NCBI GenBank assembly: GCA_034666705.1
Contig: JAXDLH010000005.1
Coordinates: forward strand, 1 to 5,608
Reading direction: 5' to 3'
From: JAXDLH01 sp034666705
GTDB lineage: Bacteria > Chloroflexota > UBA6077 > SHYK01
Length of the DNA stretch: 5,608 nucleotides
In this document: in pieces, positions 1 through 5,608 of the stretch
Numbering within the stretch: position 1 is the first letter of the stretch
Layout of the letters: each line of letters begins with the position of its first letter
Made by a program: the position numbers and the translations under genes
The notes under the pieces: model-generated
Told to the model about the DNA's origin: nothing
The model's database searches: none
The model's input: only the letters and a program-made list of their open reading frames with translations

Positions 1-69
1 CGGGCACGTGCCCGGTCGTGGCCCTCCTGCTGTAACGGGCTCGACCGTTCGAATGGCCTTCCCATAATC
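1..69. other. Short region downstream of recA
   Basis: This is non-coding sequence downstream of the recA stop, cut by the window edge. It contains a perfect 14-bp palindrome at 1-14 (CGGGCACGTGCCCG). A weak hairpin lies at 34-49, with 5-bp arms AACGG/CCGTT and a 6-nt loop. On the minus strand a strong Shine-Dalgarno-like AGGAGG lies at 28-23, which could serve a gene continuing leftwards. The only start codon after it inside the window is a GTG at 7-5, 15 nt away, which is too far for a normal start. No T-rich intrinsic terminator was seen after recA, so transcription may continue into a next gene outside the window. Confidence 0.35.
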
Positions 70-1145
<1,076 letters not shown>

Positions 1146-1149
<4 letters not shown>

Positions 1150-1697
1150 ACGGTCGTCGTCCCTGCGCTCTGTGGCACGGGTTCCTCATGTTGGGGAGCG
1201 ACGTCCTCACCGTCCGGCGGGTAGACCCCGAACGAGCAACGCGGCACCAACTCTCGCCCCCAGGTCTGTTGATCGGCAAGGAGATCGATCAGCTCCTCGA
1301 GTTGCCGATCGGTCACCGTCATGCCGTCAACCGTCTGCCAGTCGGTGGCTTGCTCGCCGATCGTCAGCCGCCATGCCACGTGGGCGGTCTCCTCATTGAC
1401 GTCTACTTGCAAGGCGCGGAGCGGCAGCGTCGCAACCCACGTCAGCTCATGACCGGTGCGGTCCGGCTCGGTCCCGGCCACCCGAACCTTCCGGAACACG
1501 TGTGGAAGGCGCTGGCCGAGGATCTGGAATAAGAGGGGCAGCGACGCGCTGAGCTGGTCGCCGCGCCGCGATCTGGCAAGGCGCTCCTGATCGTCGTGCG
1601 TGGCCTGCTGCTCCGTGGCCGTGCGCCGTGCCGATTCCGCGAGCTGCTGGTAATGGCTTACGAGACCCTCAACTTGCTGCTTGCGAGATTCGTCCAT
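1146..1697 (-). CDS. Hypothetical protein co-transcribed with recA
   Basis: This is a 183-aa protein that I do not recognise. No signal peptide or membrane segment is visible, so it is probably cytoplasmic. Residues 1 to about 48 are highly polar (MDESRKQQVEGLVSHYQQL and onward, rich in Q, E, R and K) and look like a long helix or coiled coil. Residues about 50-155 look like a compact mixed alpha/beta domain, with a beta-rich stretch (HELTWVATLPLRALQVDVNE, then AHVAWRLTIG) followed by a helix (TDRQLEELIDLLADQQTWG). The tail from about 160 is Pro/Glu-rich and probably disordered. It is a real gene by its position: it fills the space before recA, ends in an ATGA overlap with the recA start, and has a promoter-like sequence just upstream. 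A modest SD-like GGAAC lies about 8 nt before the ATG. A role in recombination or repair would be inference from position only. Confidence 0.8.
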
Positions 1698-1709
1698 CTA
1701 GCTGTTCCA

Positions 1710-1738
1710 ATTCTCTTTTCAGGCTATCTGAGTGTCAG
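1710..1738 (-). promoter_or_regulatory. Candidate sigma-70 promoter of the hypothetical-recA operon
   Basis: Read on the minus strand, CTGACA (1738-1733, 5 of 6 to TTGACA) is followed after exactly 17 bp by GAGAAT (1715-1710, 4 of 6 to TATAAT). The ATG of the 183-aa gene is at 1697. Transcription from this -10 would start near 1703 and give a very short leader that would remove most of the weak SD. Either the mRNA is nearly leaderless or the true start of transcription lies elsewhere. No GAAC-N4-GTTC type or CTG-N10-CAG type LexA box was found around it by eye. Confidence 0.4.
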
Positions 1739-1957
1739 CGCGGCCCCGGTAGGTAGATGATAAGTCGGGGAGCCGCCCCGAGCGCCACGAACGGGACCAA
1801 TCCAGCTCCTGATGGGGCCGCGTGCTGCATCAGAAAGCCGCCCGGTGCGTAGGTGCTCTAGCTGCGGAGTCGCCTGGCGCCGTCGGCTGGACGCCCGGTG
1901 TGTCCGGCGAATGGGGCCTTTGTCCTGGTAACCATACAGGCGCAGGGGTCCATCATG

Positions 1958-2016
1958 ATGAAGATTTCGTCATCCATGATTGCGCTGAGGCGCCGCTTTC
2001 ATGACGAAATCTTCAT
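1958..2016. repeat. Perfect 16-bp inverted repeat, likely paired operator
   Basis: The left arm ATGAAGATTTCGTCAT (1958-1973) and right arm ATGACGAAATCTTCAT (2001-2016) are exact reverse complements, separated by 27 bp. Their starts are 43 bp apart, close to four helical turns, so both would lie on the same face of the DNA. Each arm is itself a partial dyad (ATGA at one end, TCAT at the other, 12 of 16 symmetric positions), as expected for a site bound by a dimer. The right arm also contains the direct repeat TTCATGAC (1998-2005 and 2012-2019). The element ends 66 bp before the response regulator ATG, and a third copy is found at 5577-5595. An autoregulatory operator is the most likely reading (inference). 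A pure RNA hairpin is possible but would not explain the third copy. Confidence 0.75.
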
Positions 2017-2068
2017 GACTGCGAGCATGCGGATCGGTAAGGTGTTTACGGACCCAGAATTGGCATGC

Positions 2069-2073
2069 GGAGG
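2069..2073 (+). promoter_or_regulatory. Ribosome binding site that fixes the response regulator start
   Basis: GGAGG at 2069-2073 lies 9 nt before the ATG at 2083, an ideal spacing. The alternative in-frame ATG at 2065 would place this SD inside the coding region and add a meaningless Arg-rich MRRRRR prefix to the conserved MKILIVDDD beginning of receiver domains. The start at 2083 is therefore preferred. Confidence 0.8.
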
Positions 2074-2082
2074 CGGCGACGC

Positions 2083-2877
2083 ATGAAGATTCTCATCGTC
2101 GACGATGACCAGCAAGTTCTCGACGCGCTAACCGTCGGTATGCAACTGCAATGGCAGGATTGCACCGTGATCACCGCCACTGATGGCGAGTTGGGCCTGA
2201 CGCAGTTCGCCACCCACAATCCGGATGTAGTGCTGCTCGACATCACGATGCCGAAGAAAGATGGCTTCGAGGTCCTCCAGGAGATCCGCAGCGTATCTGA
2301 CGCCCCGGTCATCATGGTTACGGGCCATACTGAGGAAATGGCGCAGGTGCGCGGCCTCGAGCTCGGGGCCGATGGCTACATCACCAAGCCGTTCAGCCAT
2401 CTCGCACTGCAGGCCCAGATCCGCGCCGTGTTGCGGCGCGCCGCGATGCCGCCGCCAGTTCATGCCCGGCCCGATTACGTGGCGGGGAGCCTGGCAATCG
2501 ACTTCGAGGCGCACCGCGTCACCCTGTGCGGCGAGCGGGTGAAACTGACGCAGATCGAGTACGAGCTGCTCGCCCACCTCGTGCGCCATGCGGGCCGCCT
2601 GATACCGCACCGGGCGCTCCTCGACTGCATCTGGGGACCGAATGACGAGGCCACGACCGCCCATCTCAAGGTCTTCGTGAGCCGCCTGCGCGCCAAGATC
2701 GAGCCAGACAGCGGGGTGCACTACATCGAGACCGAGCGAGGCCTCGGGTATCGCTTCGTCGCTCCGGGGAGCGTGGTAGCGGAGCGCGAAAGGGTGGTGC
2801 GCAATCCGCGACGGCGCGCCGCCCATGTCAACGGCGCGTATTCGGTGGTCCTACGCGGTGTCGACCCGATCCTATAA
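2083..2877 (+). CDS. OmpR/PhoB-family response regulator
   Basis: This is a cytoplasmic two-component transcription factor of 264 aa. The N-terminal receiver domain (residues 1 to about 118) has the acidic cluster D7-D8-D9 in MKILIVDDDQ, phospho-acceptor D53 in LLDITMP, switch residues T80 and Y99, and K102 in TKPF, so every key phosphorylation residue is present. The C-terminal winged-helix DNA-binding domain spans about 134-226, with LTQIEYELLAHLVRHAG, a recognition helix in TTAHLKVFVSRLRAKIE, and the terminal hairpin GLGYRF. After GYRF there is a further tail of about 38 residues, basic (RERVVRNPRRR), that most family members lack. No histidine kinase is encoded in the window, so the regulator is an orphan here or its partner lies beyond the right edge. 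The inverted repeat upstream suggests autoregulation. The exact sub-family and stimulus cannot be assigned. Confidence 0.95.
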   Translation: MKILIVDDDQQVLDALTVGMQLQWQDCTVITATDGELGLTQFATHNPDVVLLDITMPKKDGFEVLQEIRSVSDAPVIMVTGHTEEMAQVRGLELGADGYITKPFSHLALQAQIRAVLRRAAMPPPVHARPDYVAGSLAIDFEAHRVTLCGERVKLTQIEYELLAHLVRHAGRLIPHRALLDCIWGPNDEATTAHLKVFVSRLRAKIEPDSGVHYIETERGLGYRFVAPGSVVAERERVVRNPRRRAAHVNGAYSVVLRGVDPIL

Positions 2878-3025
2878 TCGCGCGGCGGCTCGGTACGCGG
2901 CAGCGGAATTTGTCGTCAGTCATAGGATTCCCGGACAGATTTGGTCATAATCCCCCACGTAGCCGCGGCCTGCGCAGTAACGCGCTCCTCGCATGGCTGT
3001 GCAGCGACCTGCTGAGTAGGATCAC
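2878..3025 (+). other. Intergenic region with weak promoter-like hexamers
   Basis: This 148-bp gap lies between the response regulator and the AI-2E-family gene. A perfect TATAAT overlaps the response regulator stop (2873-2878), and CATAAT occurs at 2946-2951. Neither has a convincing TTGACA-like -35 at 16-18 bp. GTCATA occurs twice (2919-2924 and 2944-2949). I found no strong terminator after the response regulator, so the AI-2E gene may be read both from its own weak promoter and by read-through. Confidence 0.25.
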
Positions 3026-4312
3026 GTGGAAATCGAGAAGTCGCCGGGCGCGAGCCCGCACATCGCTGGTCCGGGCGCCGTCGGCGATACCCCCGCGGAC
3101 TTCGACGCGGAACGTCCGAGGCGCGGGGCCGCGGCCGAACCCGTTGTCGAACCCCCTGTTGTCGAACCTATGGAAGAGGACGACTCCGCGCAGTTGGGCG
3201 GGCTGCTCGATCGAGATTGGCAGAAGGCGCTCACAATCCTCCTGACACTCCTCGCTGGCGTGGCCGTCCTCTGGGTCCTCTGGCAGGTCATCAGCCCCAT
3301 CCTGCACACGCTGTTGTTGTTCACCCTCGCGGCGGTGCTGGCCTTCGCGCTGAGTGGCCCCGTCAACATGCTGGCCGCCCGGCTCCGCAGCCGCCCCGTC
3401 GCGATCGTCACGGTGTACGTGCTGGCGGGTCTCACGATCGTCGGCGGCCTCGCGCTGCTCGCGGGCCCCCTGGTCCGCCAGGCAACGGATCTGGTCACCG
3501 CACTGCCGCTGTATGCCAGCGATCTCCAGAACCGGCTGCCAGAGTTCCAGACCACCCTCGGCCAGTACGGGATTCAGACGGACCTCGACCAGTTGAAGAG
3601 CCAGGCGGTCGTCGCGATGCAGCAGGGTGGCACGGAGGTTCTCCAGCACCTCGTGGGTACGGTGGCCGAAGTGGGCGCCGTGATCCTCGACGTCGTGCTC
3701 GCCCTGGTCATCTCGGTGTACCTGCTCCTGGACGGCCCGCGGATGCGCGCGCGTGCCCTCACCCTCACCCCGAGGCAACACCGCGCCAAGGTACTGTTCC
3801 TGCAAGCCAACATTGCCCGCGTGCTGGGTGGCTATCTGCGCGGCCAGCTCACGCTCGCGGCGATCATTGGGCTGTTGGCGGGCATTGGCAGCGGGGTGCT
3901 CGGCCTCCCCTATGCGGTGGTGCTCGGCGTGCTGGCTGGGCTGTTCGAGCTCGTGCCCATGTTCGGTCCGATTCTCTCGGTGATTCCTGCGGTCCTGGTG
4001 GCGCTGTTCATGCCATTCCCAACCGTGCTGTGGGTGCTCCTCTACTTCCTGGCCATCCAGCAGATCGAGAGTAACGTACTCGCACCGCGCATCAGCGGCC
4101 ACGCGGTCGGGCTGCATCCGCTTGGGGCTATGTTCGCCCTTCTCGCGGGCTTCCAGCTTGCAGGCCTGATCGGCGGGTTGTTCGCCGTCCCGATTGCTGG
4201 GGTGCTGTGGGTGCTGGTCAGCGCCGGTTATCGGGATGCGGTGACTCCCCGGGCGGAGCCCCGGGCGTTCCCCCGCTGGCAACGGCCAACCTCGGCGGCG
4301 CGGCCGAAGTGA
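3026..4312 (+). CDS. AI-2E family transporter-like membrane protein
   Basis: This 428-aa multi-pass inner-membrane protein belongs to the AI-2E transporter/permease family (PF01594 type, the TqsA/PerM/YdiK group). Members have been linked to autoinducer-2 export, ion/proton antiport or general permease roles, and the substrate here cannot be deduced. Residues 1-68 are a polar, Pro/Glu-rich cytoplasmic extension. Hydrophobic segments follow at about 69-110 (two helices), 123-148, 212-236, 275-300, 302-328, 331-345 and 362-397. The soluble loop at about 149-210 is typical of the family. Conserved motifs are visible: GYLRGQL (269-275), FELVPMFGPILS (307-318), and QQIESNVLAPRISG (345-358) followed by VGLHPLG. 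The GTG start is the first possible one, because an in-frame TAG lies at 3017-3019; AGGA lies only 4 nt upstream. An ATG at 3170 (residue 49) would remove most of the extension but has no SD. Confidence 0.9.
   Translation: MEIEKSPGASPHIAGPGAVGDTPADFDAERPRRGAAAEPVVEPPVVEPMEEDDSAQLGGLLDRDWQKALTILLTLLAGVAVLWVLWQVISPILHTLLLFTLAAVLAFALSGPVNMLAARLRSRPVAIVTVYVLAGLTIVGGLALLAGPLVRQATDLVTALPLYASDLQNRLPEFQTTLGQYGIQTDLDQLKSQAVVAMQQGGTEVLQHLVGTVAEVGAVILDVVLALVISVYLLLDGPRMRARALTLTPRQHRAKVLFLQANIARVLGGYLRGQLTLAAIIGLLAGIGSGVLGLPYAVVLGVLAGLFELVPMFGPILSVIPAVLVALFMPFPTVLWVLLYFLAIQQIESNVLAPRISGHAVGLHPLGAMFALLAGFQLAGLIGGLFAVPIAGVLWVLVSAGYRDAVTPRAEPRAFPRWQRPTSAARPK
3143..3168 (+). repeat. In-frame 11-bp direct repeat in the AI-2E N-terminal extension
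   Basis: GTTGTCGAACC occurs at 3143-3153 and again at 3158-3168, exactly 15 bp (five codons) apart. It encodes the duplicated VVEP in PVVEPPVVEP just before the acidic MEEDD. This looks like a small in-frame duplication in a disordered region and needs no functional role. Confidence 0.6.
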
Positions 4313-4322
4313 GCCCACTCCA

Positions 4323-4344
4323 CCTGCGCCTCCACCGGCGCAGG
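4323..4344 (+). terminator. GC-rich hairpin between the AI-2E and DedA genes
   Basis: CCTGCGCC (4323-4330) and GGCGCAGG (4337-4344) form a perfect 8-bp stem with a 6-nt TCCACC loop, starting 10 nt after the AI-2E stop codon. No T-tract follows, so it is not a classical intrinsic terminator. It could be a partial or factor-assisted terminator, or an mRNA-stabilising or processing stem that sets different expression of the two genes. The hairpin itself is clear, but its role is uncertain. Confidence 0.4.
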
Positions 4345-4409
4345 ATGGCATTGCACCGCCCCCGGCACGCACGGGGCTGCGCTGCCGAGCCCGGATCGCG
4401 GTACGCCTG

Positions 4410-5582
4410 ATGGACTGGTGGGACCACGCGGCTGCGGCTACCCAGGCGCTGCTCGACCAGTACGGCGTACTGGCTATCGCGCTATTCATCCTGGTCGAGG
4501 AGGCCGGCGTGCCCATCCCGATCCCGGGGGACGTAGTGATGCTGCTCGCCGGGGTGCGGGCGCATGAAGGGCAGAGCAACCTCTGGCTCGTCGTGGCGAG
4601 TCTGGAGCTGGCCACCGTGCTGGGGTCCTCATGCCTGTATGCCCTGGCCGGCCGCGCCGGTAGGACGGCCGTGTATCGGTATGGACGCTTTCTGCGGCTC
4701 AGTCCGGAGCGTTTAAATCAGACCGAGGCATGGCTGCATCGCCGCGGCTTTATGGCCGTGGTCCTCGGCCGGCTGGTCCCCGGCCTCCGCATCGTAACCG
4801 CCCTGGCCTGCGGCGTATTCGGGATTCGCTATCGGGTGTTCCTGCCCGGCATGGCGCTCGGGGGCTTGATCTACATCCTGGCGTACGTGCTGATCGGGTA
4901 CTTCGTCGGACCGCCGGTGCTGAGGTTGCTGGACAACGTGCACCTGCCGCTGGATGCGCTCGGCTCGTTGGTCCCGCTGGTTGTCCTGCTTGTTTGGCTC
5001 ATCCGCGCGCGGCGGGGCCTGGCCGTGGACGGACGCGTCCTCCCGCGCGCGGTGGACACGGGTGCGCGGCTGCGCAGTGGCGCCGGAGCGGGCGCGATTG
5101 CGGCGCTCTGTGCGGCGTTGACCTTCAACTTCCTCGCGCAGGTGGCCGCGACCTTGCTGCCGCTGGCATCCGACCCACTGGCGCGAGAAGTCGCGGCGCG
5201 GCTGCCACCCCAGTTCGCGGGGGATGCATTCCTCGGGGTGGTCCTCGACCTGGTCGTCTTCGTCGTGGTGGGCATCGGCTGGGGCACCCTGTATGCCGCC
5301 TCGTTCGAGCGCCGGCTGCGCTCCTGGCCCATCCCAGACGCGGCACGAGGCGCATTGTTCGCGCTTCTGCCGCTCGCGGCCACCCTGGTATTCGAGAGCA
5401 TGGGGCTCGGTCTGGGTGAATCCCTGGGAATGATGGCGGCAGCGGGGTTTCTGGCCGCACAAGGTGCCCGCTATCTGCTCTATGGGGCGCTGCTCGGACT
5501 GACCTGCCCGATCTTTCTCGGCACGACGTCCGAGGGGTCTGAAACGGACGGTCACGTCAGAGGGCGATCCTGGGTTTCATGA
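4410..5582 (+). CDS. DedA family membrane protein with C-terminal multi-helix extension
   Basis: This is a 390-aa inner-membrane protein. Residues 1 to about 200 are a complete DedA/SNARE-associated (PF09335-type) domain. The re-entrant motif LVEEAGVPIPIPGD (28-41) holds the acidic residues E30/E31 and D41. LGRLVPGLRI (119-128) holds R121 and R127, spaced like the essential arginine pair of E. coli DedA proteins. The domain ends in a helix at about 185-199. Some DedA proteins recycle undecaprenyl phosphate or support membrane homeostasis; the exact role here is unknown. Residues about 222-370 add roughly four hydrophobic segments (225-252, 273-297, 313-333, 340-369), making the protein about twice the usual DedA length. 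I cannot assign this second domain to a named family with confidence. The gene follows the AI-2E gene after 97 bp. No good SD precedes the ATG, but the start is supported because the first helix and E30 need it; the next in-frame Met is residue 43. Confidence 0.9.
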   Translation: MDWWDHAAAATQALLDQYGVLAIALFILVEEAGVPIPIPGDVVMLLAGVRAHEGQSNLWLVVASLELATVLGSSCLYALAGRAGRTAVYRYGRFLRLSPERLNQTEAWLHRRGFMAVVLGRLVPGLRIVTALACGVFGIRYRVFLPGMALGGLIYILAYVLIGYFVGPPVLRLLDNVHLPLDALGSLVPLVVLLVWLIRARRGLAVDGRVLPRAVDTGARLRSGAGAGAIAALCAALTFNFLAQVAATLLPLASDPLAREVAARLPPQFAGDAFLGVVLDLVVFVVVGIGWGTLYAASFERRLRSWPIPDAARGALFALLPLAATLVFESMGLGLGESLGMMAAAGFLAAQGARYLLYGALLGLTCPIFLGTTSEGSETDGHVRGRSWVS

Positions 5583-5595
5583 AGTTTTCGTCATG
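5577..5595 (+). promoter_or_regulatory. Third copy of the 16-bp operator-like motif
   Basis: TCATGAAGTTTTCGTCATG (5577-5595) matches the reverse complement of 2000-2018 at 18 of 19 positions; the core 5579-5594 differs from the 1958-1973 arm at one base (T for A). It overlaps the TGA stop of the DedA gene (5580-5582) and keeps the CATGA...TCATG dyad. A long motif repeated 3.6 kb away and just before a putative promoter is best explained as a binding site of the same regulator, most simply the response regulator at 2083-2877. That link is inference. Confidence 0.65.
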
Positions 5596-5602
5596 CCGAG
5601 GC

Positions 5603-5608
5603 TAGAAT
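5603..5608 (+). promoter_or_regulatory. Candidate -10 element of an activator-dependent promoter
   Basis: TAGAAT (5 of 6 to TATAAT) ends the window, 8 bp after the third operator-like motif. At 17 bp upstream the -35 position reads TGAAGT, which is not a -35 consensus and lies inside the motif. This is the arrangement expected where an OmpR-type activator replaces the -35 contact. The controlled gene would begin beyond the window. Confidence 0.4.

Larger units (their letters stand above)
1698..2082. other. Divergent intergenic region
   Basis: This stretch of about 385 bp separates the minus-strand recA operon from the plus-strand response regulator gene. Three things can be supported in it: the recA-operon promoter candidate (1710-1738), the 16-bp inverted repeat (1958-2016), and the response regulator's ribosome binding site (2069-2073). 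A small hairpin at 1765-1781 (6-bp TCGGGG/CCCCGA arms, 5-nt loop) has no T-tract and is not convincing as a terminator. Small open frames here have weak starts and less GC-biased third positions than the real genes. I see no RNA gene in 1740-1950. Confidence 0.6.

Noticed and set aside
49..58. TTCGAAT resembling a tRNA T-loop
   Set aside because: The flanking bases cannot form the 5-bp T-stem, and no other tRNA arms are present.
1765..1781. Small hairpin TCGGGG/CCCCGA as a terminator
   Set aside because: The 6-bp stem has no T-tract and is not directly downstream of any gene; such stems are expected by chance in GC-rich DNA.
2065..2082. Upstream in-frame ATG of the response regulator
   Set aside because: It would add MRRRRR before the conserved MKILIVDD and would place the good GGAGG ribosome site inside the coding sequence.
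1898..2086. Small plus-strand frame ending in an ATGA overlap with the response regulator start; from the ATG at 1955 it would encode 43 aa and has an AGGGG upstream
   Set aside because: The frame runs through the inverted repeat, its third codon positions are less GC-rich than those of the real genes, and the peptide shows no recognisable feature. The ATGA overlap is explained by the response regulator start itself. A leader peptide cannot be excluded.
2083..2098. Apparent fourth motif copy at the response regulator start (ATGAAGATTCTCATCG)
   Set aside because: Only the first nine bases match. They encode the common MKI of receiver domains, and the rest diverges.
2945..4615. Very long open frame on the minus strand (556 codons) opposite the AI-2E gene
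   Set aside because: Its translation is a low-complexity mix rich in Q, H, E and R with no domain, as expected for the antisense of a GC-rich gene. The plus-strand frame encodes a clear membrane protein family.

Overview
This is a GC-rich bacterial chromosomal window with five protein-coding genes. No rRNA, tRNA, CRISPR array or transposase is visible. The RecA is a full-length, canonical bacterial protein. The GC-rich coding style and gene mix fit a Chloroflexota-like or other high-GC bacterium, but this assignment is an impression from RecA and is not proven by the window.

Left part (about 1-1697, minus strand): a two-gene operon. An unrecognised 183-aa soluble protein is followed by recA, and the two overlap by 4 nt (ATGA), which implies translational coupling. 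A plausible sigma-70 promoter lies just upstream of the first gene. No canonical LexA/SOS box was found there by eye.

Middle (1698-2082): a gene-poor divergent intergenic region of about 385 bp. Its main content is a perfect 16-bp inverted repeat (1958-1973 and 2001-2016, 27-bp spacer) immediately upstream of an OmpR/PhoB-type response regulator gene (2083-2877, plus strand). No histidine kinase is present in the window.

Right part (3026-5582, plus strand): an AI-2E-family (PF01594-type) multi-pass membrane protein, then a DedA/SNARE-associated-family membrane protein. The DedA protein is about twice the usual family length because of a C-terminal block with about four predicted membrane helices. 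A perfect 8-bp GC hairpin lies between the two genes.

The most interesting signal is that the inverted-repeat motif recurs at the right end of the window (5577-5595). There it matches the right arm of the first repeat at 18 of 19 positions, overlaps the DedA stop codon, and lies 8 bp upstream of a TAGAAT -10-like hexamer. The three copies look like operator sites of one transcription factor. The simplest inference is that the response regulator controls itself and whatever gene begins just beyond position 5608. The half-site arrangement (ATGA...TCAT) resembles the copper-type CusR/CopR box, but no metal gene is visible here.
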